Assembly (NCBI GenBank): GCA_003344405.1
Contig: NOWV01000099.1
Location: 210,970 to 274,969, forward strand
Reading direction: 5' to 3'
Source: Trichoplax sp. H2
Lineage: Eukaryota; Placozoa; Uniplacotomia; Trichoplacea
DNA length: 64,000 nt
This document shows positions 1-14,324 of the stretch, piece after piece; positions within the stretch are counted from its first letter, which is position 1; the number at the start of each line of letters is the position of its first letter. A program made the translations under genes and the position numbers. The notes beneath the pieces were generated by a model. It saw only the letters and a program-made list of their open reading frames with translations. It searched no databases and was not told where the DNA came from.

Positions 1-239
1 ACTTTCTGCTATTTATACGTACAATGAAAATATCTTCTTATTTGACATATTTTATTTTCTTATCTTGTCTCCGAGTGTACAGTATAATGCACGGGTATAT
101 CTCGTAAATACCACAACACAAATGAAATTAAATGTCCATGTATTGCATTTATAATTATAATTTAAATATTTTGTAGATTGTATCTCGCAATTGCGGAATA
201 GATATCTGGCTCAAGTTTTGCCGTGTCCATTAAATTACA

Positions 240-3200
240 ATGGCAATTTCCTCCCGAAAATTCAAAAATACACTCCAATTCGGGTTCATCCTGGTCGTTT
301 TCATCTGTTTATTTTATGGCATGTTTACTTTTCGCAAGCTAAATCAACGCATGGAAGATGCAAATGAACAAAATAAGAAGCACAAAGCCGAGAATGAGCA
401 CTTATCTTCACAGTTGAAAGGTTGCTTTTTGAAACAGTACTAATGCAGAAGAAATTTAAGTGTCATTATTTATCCGTCAAAAATCGGTTACTTTTAATTA
501 CCGCAATACGGCAAAGATTTTCCAATATACGTAGTATTTACTGTTTACTTTTAGGTGCAATGTAACCGAAAATATTTGGATAGTTAACCGATACATACTG
601 TATATAAATATAGATTGACTTACTGAATATCAGTATACTGTACGTAATTTACTACCTTAGGCATACCCGTAATTCATTACTATAGTCATACACTGAATCT
701 CTGGGTTTTGAAAATATCTAAACTTGTACTCACAAGCATAGTTAGGTTTAGGAGATTACTAGTACAGAGCTTGTGTTTTCTGTACAATATGATACGCTTT
801 CGTTTTAGACTCCAAAAATTATCCAATATCATGATTACTTGTAATTATCTTAATTCATACAGTAGTATGCGTATATTCGTATCTTATCATCCTACTCGTA
901 TGTAACTACGTTTTTGTGAGCTTAATCCAGAAAAGTACTCAAAACTTAAAATTTTGTTGCATAACACTGTCTTTTACAGTACCTTGGTAACCTGTATGTG
1001 AATATTGAACTAAAATACTGATGCCACAATTACTTCATACTGCACCATAATCAATATCGAAATTCTTTTGTTAGCTCATCTCCATCAATTTGCTGCATAG
1101 TACGCACCATTGCGATTCTTACTTTAGGAAAATCTTGCACATGATGTAGAATTATCACCCAGTTCTTATTGCAGCAAGTCGTCTTAACCGCTGTCGTTAC
1201 TTTTATAAATCGCAGATGCACATAATAAGAGAGTTTCACTAGAAGGATCTCTAGTAATCTCTAATAAGAAGTTAAAACAAGTAACAGCAGGTATGTTGAA
1301 GATACATTTCTCTACATGTTCTACTCGTGTGTTGGCTTTTGTATAATTTTCTTATAATTAATACATATAACGAGTGCTGACATCATTACGCGTATAATAC
1401 CGTAATAATAAAGGACCGAGTTGCAATGCTAACCATCATTATTTTAGCAAGAATACAGTAATTTTTAGTAGGTCACAGCTATACTTACTGTACGAAGCTG
1501 AAATGATTGATAATGCACGAGATGTAAACTTACGAATATCGATTTTAGCGTTATAGTATATTAGTGAGATTAAGCAGGTCAGCCGCATTAATTAGCCTTT
1601 AAAGTAACTTGGTTTCCATTTTGCACAATTTCTAGATTTAAGGGATCGTGAGAAAAACATAAAAATTCTACTGAATGAAAAGGTAAGATCGTAGAAATTG
1701 TTGCGGTAGTTACCTTGTACATATGCAGCCATCTGGGTTTTTTTTATAAACGGTACGCAATTACTTGTGCCAATATTATAGTTACTTTGCTATTTGTCAG
1801 AATAGCCACTAATACTTATGCAATCAAATAGAACGCAAAGGAATCAAGCATGAATCAGATTAATCAACTGCATGATGTTTTACAGGTATTAATATTACGA
1901 ATTTGATGTAATCATTGTTAGCATATTGAGCAATTTGCGAAGTTTAATGAAAATGATTGAAAATTTTTAATTAAGATATTTATTTTTTTGTGTTGCCAAT
2001 TTAGAGCAAATACAGCTCATTGCTGCATGATAATAAACAGTTGCTAAAGAAGCACACAAAGTTACTTTCGGAATATCAGAATTTGCAATCAGAGAACGTT
2101 AAGGCTAATCAAAAGGTGCAATCCTTAAACGATCGCAAGGATAAAGATCAAATCACTTTCTTGAAAGGTATTCAAATATGTTCTGTAGATTTACGCAATT
2201 CACAAAATTATCAGAAATTGATAGCAAACTATAGATAAAGGTGTTTGAGTTATTTAAGATTGACAGCATTTTATGCGTTACCGTTATAGAACAATTACAC
2301 AAAGAACGACTGGAAACGGCAAGATTAAAGGAGAGTGAAAATAAAATGATAGAACAAGTGTCAAGTGCACAAAAACTGTATCATGATAGCGTACGAAAAT
2401 TAGATAAAGCACGTAAATTTATAAGTCAACATTTACATTTGACATCGTTGAAAAATCAGAAGGCAAAGAATAAGAAAACCTTAAATGCTAAACCCTTACG
2501 TGGACTATATCAAGAATGGATAAAGAAGCAAAAGTCAAAGGGTGACTTACAGAAATCTCAGCTAGGCCACGATAATGTATCCGCATCTAGCCAGCAAACA
2601 AGGCAAGGATCCGATAATACAAAGAAAGACTTGCAGAAAAGTAACCATCATGACAATAAGGGGCAAAATAAAGTGAATAACAAATGGTCAAACGACACTG
2701 ATTTATTCAACCGCAAGAGTAATGTGAAGTTAGGCTCAGCCTTTGGGGAGAGTAAAATAAATTCAAAAGATCAATCCTCTGAGATAAAAACTGCAAACAA
2801 TGAATCTGCTAATAAGAATTCTGAAGGACTGCATTCACAAGAAGAGAAACAGAGTCGCAAAAGCAAATATTACAATGATAAAGTTGTCGTAAGTAAAACT
2901 GGCATGAGAAGAAGACGAAAATACAGGAAAAAAAATAGATTCCGTCTGAATGGTAGCAGTGTAGAAAGGGATGAAGGATTAAAGACCGTAAAAACGGATA
3001 ATGATCCAAATAAAAGTTACAATAAAATTAATATCAACGATGCCGATAAGGCGGAACTCCAAGCTAAGAGTAATAAAGGTGATATTATTTTAATAGTAAA
3101 TATGCCACATACAAAATGAAACGAAACAGTTTCTAATATTTTAAAGTCATTATGCTGAATTTGTACTTATAATTGGTAGATGTACAGTATATCTAATATA

Positions 3201-5678
3201 GTGCAGATAGCGAGAAATTTTTTCTTCACAGTTTCAAGTTTTTTACTAGTTCGATAACATTTTTATTGACTATGCCTACTTTTTAGAAAGAGCAGCAAAT
3301 ACTCATGAAGATAATCGATCGGAAGAAGAGGGGCCTGTTATAAAGAAGCTAATTAATGACGTTAATAAAAAATCGCATAGTCAATCTAGTAAAGCAGGTT
3401 ATATAATTATAAAATGTTATAGTAATATATTTAGTTAATGATATATTCTAAATATAGTTAAATTACAATTTGTTCCTGTAAGGAATAATACAGAATCACT
3501 AAGTATTTAAGAATGTAAAGGTGCTCTTTATCTGTTATCTATGAAGTAGTAGCAATTATTAAATTCTTCTGTATTGGCAGATATTAGCAAGGAAAATGTA
3601 AAACAGCCTGGAACACTAAATGACGATGACAAATCGGAAACAGTCAATAAGGAACAGTCCGACTTAAAACGAGGTAGTTTGCTATTGGCAACATTACTTA
3701 TTCACATATAATAATAATATTGAAACTAATCGTGAAGCAAATCACAAAGGTTATCCATCTAAGTTTTGTTTTGGTTATAGTAATACTGTTCGAAGTACTG
3801 CACTTCCATTAGATTGACTGTCTCAAGTCATCCATTGATAGGTTTAAATTACCATAAGATAAAATTTAAGCTTTAAGAGTCGTCATAAATGGAATTAATT
3901 GTTCGCAGTAATACAAGAATGAAATACAAGATATCTAATAGCGATTGCTATGCTGCATTCTAATTTTATGCTTTTACTTCTTGTATCGTGAAATGTAACT
4001 GCCGTTGACTTTCGCGATAGATTTTACGGAAGAAAACCAACAAAAACCTAAAGGTAAGCTATTTGGAATTCAGTTATAGAGCATTCCTAATTGCGATTTA
4101 CTTTATTATTGTACACTATCAGTTTAATAATAAGTATTATAAGTACTCAACTATACGTTCATTCCATTAATAAAGTTGTGAAAGATAAGAACATAAAACC
4201 TGTAGGGGAATCATCAGACAACAAAGATGAAGAAGCAAAGAAAACTAAGGACGATTTAGAGGACTCAGAGAACAAAAGTTCAGGTATGTATGCATTCTAA
4301 CTCCGAAAAGTATTAATAGTGTTAATTAGGCTGTACGGTAGCTGATATATGTCCGTGATATCTAGCTGTGTGGGGAGATCTACTTGATGCAAGTGTTGTA
4401 CATACAGCAATATCAGTCCTAGCAAATTTAGTGATACAGATTGGCAATCAACTATTTAGTGACTGTAATTTCTTGCTAAGAGCGTGCAATATTCGTATTG
4501 AAGTAATACAAGGGTTGAGATTTTGCTAAGCTTTTATGTAAATGAAGCTACATCGATAGAATCTTAATTGTGCGGTGGTATTTTAGATAAAGGTAAAAGG
4601 GAAGTCTTAAATGGTGATAACGTTATGGCCCAGAACACAAACGATGACGGTAATAAAAAGAACGGCAACGAAATACGCGTAGGAAAGAAAGGTACTGAAT
4701 ACATAGTGATGTAATTTATCGCCTTTCTATTTGTTATGGAAAATTATTATTAACAATAATGCATCTACAATATACCGTATAATATATACCGCGTATTTAG
4801 GAATAGGTCATTTATCGAGTGAAAGAGATCAAAAAACAGAAGATGAAGACAAAGATTCGGACTTGTTTGATGAAAACGATAAAAATGTCAGAGGTTATAA
4901 AGGAATTCAAAAATATAACCTTAAAAGTAGATGCTAATTAGGACCTGATATTTGCTATCGCAATTAGACAGCTAACATTTCCAGTACTTATTGTTTGATT
5001 ATTAAGTAGTCATTTAAATTAACGAGTATAATCATGAGTATGTTGTGTATAGTACGATATATCATATTAATATAATTCACAATAAGCGACATGAATTTAA
5101 TTTTAATTATAGTAGAGAGTCATCAGGACACTAAAGATCGCATTTCGGACAAGGAAAGAAACGAATCAAATAATTCTAGTAACGATAGTGATGAACTTGA
5201 CAGTATGTATGAATTAAAACATGCATTTAATATCGATAATTATACGTACATTAAGAGCCTTACACCCAATTTAGTTGTAGTACTGACAGTATTGCACTTT
5301 AATTGGGTAAAAGGTAATAGTAAAAGCGAGGACGAAATCAATGAACGTGAAGAAAAAAAAGGTATAGCAAGATATTCGGATTAGTCAGTGGCAATTTACA
5401 GTTTCAGTAACTTTAATATATTATCTGAACAGTCGTATTAACAACTATTTTTGAAATCTTTTAGTCTATAACAAAAACACTGCAAACGATTCTGATAGAG
5501 AAGATAAAGTTGATAAACGGTATTAACTGTATTTTATTATTATATTATTACTTCCAAATGCCTGATATGTATTAATAAATTTGTAGTAAAGATAACTATG
5601 CAGAAAAATCAGACATTCACAGAGAAACAAACGCAGGTAATGGAGAATGACGTGACTGTATATTTGCCCTTAGAGTAA
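240..5678 (+). CDS. GOLIM4: GOLIM4/GPP130-like Golgi type II membrane protein, 16 exons, 672 aa
   Basis: Exons: 240-420, 1636-1682, 1832-1885, 2005-2167, 2290-3078, 3287-3397, 3581-3673, 4021-4053, 4176-4283, 4587-4691, 4807-4893, 5113-5202, 5314-5361, 5465-5519, 5587-5636, 5674-5678. Phase closes through all 16 and gives 672 aa; as I recall, human GOLIM4 is about 700. The N-terminus carries a short basic stretch (SRKFK), one membrane segment at about residues 12-31 and then a coiled coil (LNQRMEDANEQN, EQLHKERLETARLKESENK). This is the order seen in GOLIM4, a cis-Golgi protein that cycles through endosomes. The rest is lysine-, asparagine- and acid-rich low complexity, like the acidic GOLIM4 tail. 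GOLM1/CASC4 is the alternative family, but the SRK-membrane-coil start fits GOLIM4 better. Exon 1 uses a weak donor (GTTGCT), and the last exon encodes only part of a Glu codon plus the stop. Confidence 0.8.
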
Positions 5679-7774
5679 ATAACTACGTAATTGCCTGATA
5701 AAATGATTATTATAATTACAAACTAACGCAGATCCACAATCTTAAGTTTTGATATTACAACAACTTTACTAGATTAAGTGCGAGGACTTTCTGCCATCCT
5801 ACTTTGAACAGCAAATTTGATGGATACTTTGTTAAAATTGACATTAATCTGATCTACGGACATTATATATGAAGACAAAGATATATATTCTCGGTACTCT
5901 TCCTAGAATGTTTTAACTTGGCTTGATTCGATTACCATTTCATATCGAGAATTAGTATCGCGGTGAATCTTTCCTTCCTATTTTTATAATTTAAGTGATA
6001 CGATATGAAACCTGGACAAAGTCAGATATTGCACATTGCGAGTATACATTAAAACGCCAGTTGAAATGACTTACGACGTATTATGGTTAGCCGTAAAGAC
6101 AAATCATTTGTTACTCTTTAGGTTCATATGAATGTATTTATAGTCGATGCTATGATCGTGTATAAGCGTGTTGTGACCGTACCTACTGTAACTTCTTCAT
6201 TCAAGTCTGAAATGAATTTTTTAACACTTATCATGGCTGCGTGATCTGCCATGGATCTACTTATACGCATAATTTGATAGTACAAGCAACTGTTGCACAA
6301 TCAGCAGTGACATATAAGTGATAATGTGCCCACCTAGAATCCTGATAATTGCAGAATAGGGTACTTACACATTTTAAGACAGTATGGATAACTACGCATG
6401 TTTAGGTAATATCAATATTGCACTGGCCGTAAGTTTTAATCCTCGGTAGCTAGCTATATAATTTATATTTATTCTTACATCTTTCTAAAGATGACTAAAA
6501 ATTTTAGTAATTTTTGACTGAACTGATATTAATTATTGCGGTGCAGTAATTATATAATCCTTAAGCATTTAATGGTTATGAATTCATATCACCTTAAGTG
6601 GAACAGGAAACGATTTAAGATGCGCCAACGACTAATGGACTGTATTCACTATACCATACAATATCCAATTAATAACGCCGGATGTACTGATAAACTCTAG
6701 TAAATCGATGCTTATTGCATGAATATATGGTTATGAATTGTACTTATTTGATAGAGATTAATCTTTCACGTAATGAAATAAATGTTTTAAAATCATCGAG
6801 TCATGAATGATGCATTTCCATTCTAGGATTTGTTTTATGAATTAAACAAAACCTTAATGTCATAAGGAATCATTTTAGATTAGAAATAACTGCAGAATTA
6901 TGATCATGGATATGGATAGTATTATTGCTATCATAAAGAATGTTTACTTCTTCCTTTATTGTTATTGGAACTACCATCACCGCAACGGCATATCCTTATT
7001 TTATCAACGAAGCGCATCTTCTTATGTCCTATAGAACTCTCATACTTGATACTCAGGGATATGCAGAAAGATAATTATAATTCAGTATTACGGCTTAATA
7101 GAAAGTGACCAATACAGCGGATTAATTCAAAGAAATAAGAGAAATAAGTTATGACGCCAAGTAAACTAACGTTCTTTATAACTGAACGGATTTGATTATA
7201 GCATTGTAGTCAGCTGCTAATAAATGTCTCACCAAAACAGGTTGCAATACTGTAATGTATATCGATTACTGAAATTAAGAAGGCACAATCAAAATACTTT
7301 CTTTATTAAACATAAACCGAATAGTATCTGCTTGACAAATAACAACTGCAAACATAGCGATAATCGATTAATAAGAATTATAAGATTGTCCAACGTTCAT
7401 TTCGATAACAACGTTAAACATATTAAAAAATTCAGGTTGTCTTGAACGCTTGTAACTTCGAAGTTTGGAAGAAGGGAATTTAAGCATACTCATATAAAGC
7501 CCTAAACACTTATCGAAAAAGGCCTGTACGGTGATTGACCTACTGCTAATAGCAATGATAAGATGACTATAATAAATTCAACTTTTGACTAGTCTTCCAA
7601 GTCCATATACTTACTGCCATAGCAGTTTACAGGCTTTACATCAAATTGCTAATGATTGACGTTAATTTTGTTGATGTAAACAAAACATAAACTAACAAAC
7701 GTCAATTCGAATACTATCTACACATACAGTATATATGTTATATACAGTACATTACATTGAGAAATCAATTCTTT
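5679..7774. other. Convergent intergenic spacer, no gene seen
   Basis: AT-rich DNA between the 3' ends of the GOLIM4-like gene (+) and YEATS4 (-). It must hold both 3' UTRs and polyadenylation sites, which I cannot place. The short open frame at 7224-7445 has no family resemblance or splice context and looks like chance. Confidence 0.6.
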
Positions 7775-9894
7775 TTAACTTTTCACCTCACATTCCAACT
7801 TTGCAATTTCGCTAACATACTGCTCTTTGGTTTCTTTATGATTTTGAATTAATTTCTTTTTATCAGCTATTTCTTCTTCTACCTTTTTCGCTGCATTGGT
7901 AATTAATGTCATGGTTTCTTTTTCATGAGCAATATCTAATTTAATTCATAGCCGAAGATAACGATAGGGGATAGTCAGTCTACTATCACAATTTCTATCA
8001 CCTATTTCAAGTACGTAATACGTAGGAAATTTTATCGGTTGGTAACACTCTTACAATCAACTTCATGTTTTAGTGATTGCTGAGGCGTGGCATTCATCAG
8101 ACAAGAATACATAAAATGAGTTGGATCGGTAAATACCTATTACGTTATAAAATTAAATTGTTAGAAGTAATAATAATTCCAAAAGTTATATTGATAATTG
8201 CTTATGCTGGAAAATTCGTAGACATTATTTATTCATTTGAAGTTTATCGCAATACAAGTTTCATTAATGAATTGCAAAACTAACGCACATTTATATACTT
8301 ACAATTTCATCATAATGTTCGCTAAAGACTCTTTTTCCAGGGGTTAATGTAACTGGAGGAGTTGCAAATAATTTTAACGCATGATATAACGTAACCTATC
8401 GTTGAATTTTCAACAAATGAAGGATTAAATTTACAACATTATAAAAATGATCAGGTTTTTAGGACAATAATATTGATATGATATCAAGTTAGCGATTTTG
8501 CAATAGTATTCGCTACATGCTGCCCATTCATGCATGCCTTTTATTATATCATTTACAATACAGTTGATATATCTGCTTTTCGGCATTATCCGCCAGATAT
8601 CCTGGCTGCGTTGCAGGGAGGACAGAATACTACATAACGGTATTTTGTGCAATGTGCTGCAGCATCGTCAGTGCAATGAGCTATTACCATAACTATCAGG
8701 TCCATGACGATGATGATAAGCAACAGGCCTAATTATAGTAATTAGCGTACGATGCGAAGTGACCATGTGTAGATAGATAACTTGATTATACTCTACAGAT
8801 CAGCAAGGTCTCCCCATCCATGAGGGTTAGCATAACACAGTATCATTACATCCTGTTACCAAGTATACCCTACTTGATTTGAAATGGCATACAAGGCAAT
8901 CATCATCTATAACTAAGTAGATTTCTTAACCATGACGATGATGATAATTAAGTAGCAGGCCCATTGAAAGTACTTAGCATACAATGCGAAGTGATTATAC
9001 AGTATGTAGACAACTTGATTATAGAGTACAAATCAGTAAGGTCTCTTTATGCATTAGCATATACGCGTATGTTTAATTTAAAATCGCATACTGTATAAAG
9101 CAACCATCAACTAAAGCTAAGATTTATTTATCAGTACTCACCGGTTTTTCAGTTGGATCGGTAAAGAATATTTTGATAACAATTTCGAATTCACCCCAGC
9201 CAGTTTCAACAACTTCAAACGGTGCGCTTGTCAACACTATGATTCAATCCAGTCATGAGGATATCAGTTGAGAAGTAAAGCAACCATCTCCAATCATGTA
9301 GTTTATTTAAAAATAGATATGCAATAGGTAGACTAATTGTATTGGCTAGAATAGCATAGGTATTAGTTGACTGTGCTATTTGATACACAGGACAGTAGGA
9401 AATGGGTGAAGTAGTAGAATTTCATGCGAGGATCCAAAATGAAGCAATCAATATTCAAATATCATCGCTATTTTAAACGACAAACAATAATCGACGCCAT
9501 ACCTCGAACAGGATCAGTATAACTGTCGTGTAATTTAAATTGGACCTTCTTAACCCATTGAGATACATCCTAAATACGGATTGTCTATTTTAATACCTCT
9601 ACATTTCATTCTATTGTTGATATGGAATGACTAACCTCATCTTTATAGGGGCGAACAAACACAGTCCATTCATGAGTATGATTATCTTCTTCACGCTTCT
9701 TTCCAAAGGATTGTGCAATGTTACCATAAATGATTGGTTTAATCACAGTAGCACCCTATGACAAGAAAGTAAGGCATCCCTAGGTTATTATACAGTCCCC
9801 TTCATGATTACTGTTACAATTTATTGATTAAAATCATGATTTTATTAACCTTAACTCTGCCAGATTGACCGTCACTAGAGGCTAATTCCGCCAT
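7775..9894 (-). CDS. YEATS4: YEATS domain protein YEATS4/GAS41, 7 exons, 220 aa
   Basis: Exons in transcript order: 9850-9894, 9636-9755, 9503-9569, 9142-9236, 8303-8395, 8055-8136, 7775-7935. All junctions keep phase and give 220 aa, close to human GAS41. YEATS4 reads acylated histone lysines and is a subunit of the SRCAP and TIP60 (NuA4) chromatin complexes. The YEATS domain covers about residues 13-140: [32 protein letters not shown], then [12 protein letters not shown] and [15 protein letters not shown]. The Ser-Tyr of KLHDSY and the Trp of TGWGEF line the acyl-lysine pocket in the family, so binding is probably intact. The last exon encodes the C-terminal coiled coil used to dock in the complexes. 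It is convergent with the GOLIM4-like gene. Confidence 0.93.
8690..9065. repeat. Two diverged direct repeats in a YEATS4 intron
   Basis: A unit of about 150 bp starting at catgacgatgatgataa (8703) recurs at 8931, with shared downstream blocks (atgcgaagtga, aacttgattata, aaggtctc). The copies are 228 bp apart and sit in the intron between YEATS4 exons 4 and 5. They are imperfect, so the duplication is not recent. Confidence 0.7.
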
Positions 9895-12700
9895 AACTGA
9901 ATATTAGCTGATCAAGGGTAGCTGATCTCACTACCGTAATAATATTGCATATGGATTTCCAATAGAGATACAAGAAAATCCTCGATTTTCCTAAATCTCT
10001 ATTAGATTTTTACTACTGTATGGAAGAGATCATAGTGGTCTTATGCAGTGCTCCATGTTAGTGTCCCATCATTAGTAAATCAGTATGGATTCCCTTTGTG
10101 AGCTACGACACACTACCAGATGACCGCTAAACACTGTACCGAGACTGGCTATTCCTCGGATGGACAGACTGTTTTAGACCGAAGATGAGCGAAAATGTGG
10201 ATAGAAAAATAGCTACTTAATACGGATCTCCTATTCCTGTTTTTTAATCACTACTATTAATTCAAAAGTATTTCTGACGCTATACATTATAACTGTTTTC
10301 AAGCAGAACTTATCAAAATATAAAATACTGAATTATGCTCAAAAAACATGTACGCGAGGTATCACAAGTAGTTAAACTAACATTACTTACTGTATTATGT
10401 ATAAGATAGTTGATATGTATATCTAGCATATATAACTCATAGTTATGTTAAAATTCTATTTTACTAGGAGGTATAATATAGTAAAGGAAACGTAATATGA
10501 TATGAGACTCGACTGCTCAAGTTGACTGTTTCCATTTTACAACGAGTATTACGAAGCTAGTATACTGTATCTAAGTTAATAAATGCGAATACAAATATAC
10601 GTAAATATAGCATTGCTTGCAAGCCGAACCCACACAATATTCTGTGTGAATGAGAGTTTTGATAAAATTTATTCATGTAAAAGTCAGCACACAGCCATAT
10701 CTCAACAGTTAGTCTGCCACGGGTATTACAGTCATCAAGTAATATTAATTAAAGAAATTTCAGTAGTACAGAATGGTGTGCGGTTTAATTAAGTCAGTAT
10801 AGAATGCATATATGTAATTTAGGAAAATATGTCAAATACAGAATAATAGAACTTCTGCATACTAATATTATAGCGAATTTAAAGTACTTGAAACAGATTA
10901 TCTGTCTAGTCCGGGTGCATCTAGTAATCCGTGACTGTATAGAGAAAGAAAAAAACAATAAAAATAATAACAGCCACTACTTCCATGGCGTGTAATCGGC
11001 TGATGTAATCCAATTCTGCAGTTTACTACAAATCGGCAGCTGCTGTACATGCAAACAATAGAATTTGGGCGATAAAGCACTATCATCTTAGCTGTAGGGA
11101 CAGTTCATAATTACTTCCGTATTATTATTTCTTATTAATGCTGATTTCATAGAATCTTTCCCTAATTGGATTGACTCACTAGAAATCATTTCTTGCCATT
11201 TAAATTAGAAGCATTCAAGCGATAGTGTATAGTGTGAGAAATGAATATTTCACAGAATTCTACTGTATACCCGTTCTAACAATATATAGTATTGGCCAAT
11301 ATATTATATTGTATCCTAAATTTCTATCTAATTCATCTGCTATCAGATAGCTAGATAATTTTGTTAGATATTGATAAACGCAATGGCATTTATTTGAAAT
11401 AGTCAACATCCTTATTGATACTAAAAAAGTGAAATAATAAACATACAAGATATTCGTTAAGGTCTATTTAGGTATCATTGGTCACAGATGATTTGAGATT
11501 GAAATTAATCCATATTTTATTTCAACAATTTCATTGTTAAATTATAGGCAGTATTATATCTATTTATGATATGTTGGATTCTTATAAATAGTGAATAGAA
11601 CAATTTTCCCATTTTGCATAGTTCTTTAGCAGTGTCATTTTTAACTATAGACCAAACTAATATTAATATCTGATCTTCCTAGTGATTTAAAATTCTTATA
11701 AATGATGAAGTAGATCATTGCAGGCTGTGATCTATTTTATGTCCCTCTTGTTCAGTAACCGCTGTTATTCCATCGTACCTTTATCAGCACAAGCCTTATG
11801 AGCGTTTTGAAACTGTAATAGAATTCATTTCATCTAATTGAGAAATACCCAGATAGTCATATTTGCCGAAGTTTATAAATTGAGCAATAAAATCGATAAT
11901 AAGTAAATATCTTTTCTTGACTTAATGTAATTATTACTTTATATTAGATTCAAGGAAATCCTTGGAAAACTGAAAGCTTTATTACTCTAGCAGCCATGTA
12001 TACTAAAGTTTATTAAATTATACCTTATTAGATCTTGATTTTTCTAGCTAATGCATAGTAACTGCCTCTTCTTGAAATGGTAATCAATACTTACAAATAT
12101 TTTATTCTATTGCATTTATTGCAGAAATACATACATAACTATATGAAATTCAGTAGAAATTGTAAACTGCTACATTACGTTATATGATCAATTAAGTAAA
12201 ATTTATGAACTGATAGGGGAACTAGAGATGCAAATTATGAAATGTAACTGCTTTAATTACGAAAATTACTTTTACATGCTACGATTACCAATAGGTATCA
12301 AAAAAGATCACTTTTACTACTAGCAGTTTAGGTGTAAAGTTACGATTAGAATATACTATAGTTTCTATAGTCCAATGAAATAGTGTAATTAAGAATAAGC
12401 TCGTCAAATTTGTAAAGCATATATGCGAGAATATTCATAAAAGTTACAGTAATAAACTTAAAGTTTAGATTTGCCCGCCTTAATTAAGCCTTAAGTAAGC
12501 ACAGTACCATATGTATTACAAATCGTGACGTCTATATCTCCCTCACTTTAAACCGATGTAAATTCTTAGGGTTAAGCCGTTTGATACCGAAAATATTTCA
12601 ATTTAAAATCTTTTGATTAAAGTAATTAATTGATTAATAAATTTTATGTAATGTATACTATAGTATTTAAGATTTGGTCCAAAATTATATTTAAAATGAT
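9895..12700. other. Intergenic DNA upstream of YEATS4, nothing recognisable
   Basis: AT-rich sequence with many stops in all frames. The promoter of YEATS4 should lie just above 9894, but I see no clear core element. Short open frames at 10583-10995 look like chance. Confidence 0.5.
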
Positions 12701-12734
12701 ACCTTGATTCTTATCCAGTATCATGTTTAGAGGA

Positions 12735-13400
12735 AAATTTTTACTGCTTTTAATGGCATAATTAATGTAATCGCTACGAGAAATAACTAAAAACCGATAG
12801 GAAAGGAAAAAGGCTTACGACGGTATGTACCCTATTAACATATCTTGCATTGTCTACATAGTTGGTAACCAACTATGATACCGTCTGATGTTCTTAAATA
12901 AGATTAGGTTGATATTAGTTAAAAGAAGTACTGCTAGAAAAGTTCTAAACGAGAAAAATTTCGAAGATAACAAATTTTCACTTACTTTAATGATACATTA
13001 CAATAATTCGCTAGGGGGAGTAACTAAATACTGATATGATAGGAAAGGGAAAAGGCTTATGATGGCATAATTCTATTTACATATCCAGTATTGTTAGATA
13101 CGGTTGATAACTAGCTGTGATACCCTTTGATTTTATCGGACATAATTAAATTGAGATCACCCAAGAGTTCTATAAGCGAGAAGATTTTGAAGGTGACAAA
13201 TTTTTATTGATTTTAATGGTACAATTAATGTATTCACTATGGAAATAACTAAATACCGATACAATAGGGAAGGGAAAGCTTAAGGCGGCATATACCCGAT
13301 ATGCTTATTCAGTACATATCCTACATTACTTGATGAATAAATTTAATATCGTCTGATTTTCTTAGATAAAATTAGATTAATGGCAACTAAAGATGCACTG
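12735..13400. repeat. Three-copy diverged tandem repeat, period about 225-236 bp
   Basis: The block aataactaaa followed by ccgata.ga..aggaaagg recurs near 12782, 13018 and 13243. Each copy is followed by a pyrimidine-poor stretch and a conserved end (taccgtctgat.ttctta, taccctttgatttta, atcgtctgattttctta). Identity is moderate, with many substitutions and small indels. No open frame is conserved between copies. Confidence 0.75.
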
Positions 13401-14324
13401 TTATTCAGTTCTATAAGCAAAAATAAAATTAAAATTAATTAGAGAATTTCGTAATGTGTTCTAAATAGTAAAAGGTCCTTGTATGAGTTAGTTTATTTTA
13501 TACATGTCATCAACCGTTAAGCTGCAACTTCCGACTACATACCTTCTTCCTGCGGAAGCAACTACAACGTCAATGTTTTGTATCGGTTTATTAGAGCTAA
13601 TTTTAGAATTCTATTAAACCAAGAATTCATCCGCAATATGTAAATTGTTACAAATCTAGAATGCAAAATAAATTTTGAAATATCCAGTACATATTTACTA
13701 AATATTTACGGAATTAACAAAGGTTACAGCAATTTTAACATGACCTCATTGTATGACGGCAGAGTTGAGCACGGACGACGATATATTTAATTATTAGCTG
13801 GTATTTCTTGTTCATATTACTGTTGACAATTTGCAAATACACCTACAGTATAATAATAATTAGCTAAAGGCCGCAGTCATAGAATAACACAAAGCTATTA
13901 GCAACACACGATTAAATCCTTTATTTTTTAATGCAAAGATACAGCCATAGCATGCTGTTATCTAATTAACAGGCTACTTTGCTTTCGGATGATTGCAATG
14001 CGTGTATAAAATGGATATCGATAGATCGAATTTGAAGATCGAATGGTAAATCCATTGGATAGTAGCCTACTGCATAATTATTTTATTGAATGAAATAGTT
14101 TTGTCCCTAACTTAAAGTGTCAGCAATTTAATCAATGGAAACCAAGATGTCCAATATTGAATCGAAATAGATTAACAGCGAGCAGATTCTACGTGTCGAG
14201 GTATATATGACAAAAAGTAGATCATTTAATTATTCAAAGAACGGATCTTTTATTACAAGCAGTATTGAAGAATAGAATTTTTGAGTCCTCTTTGAAATAG
14301 TATGCAGCGGATCGACTTCAAGCT

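Noticed and set aside
7224-7445. 73-codon open frame
   Set aside because: No homology words, no splice context, composition like the spacer.
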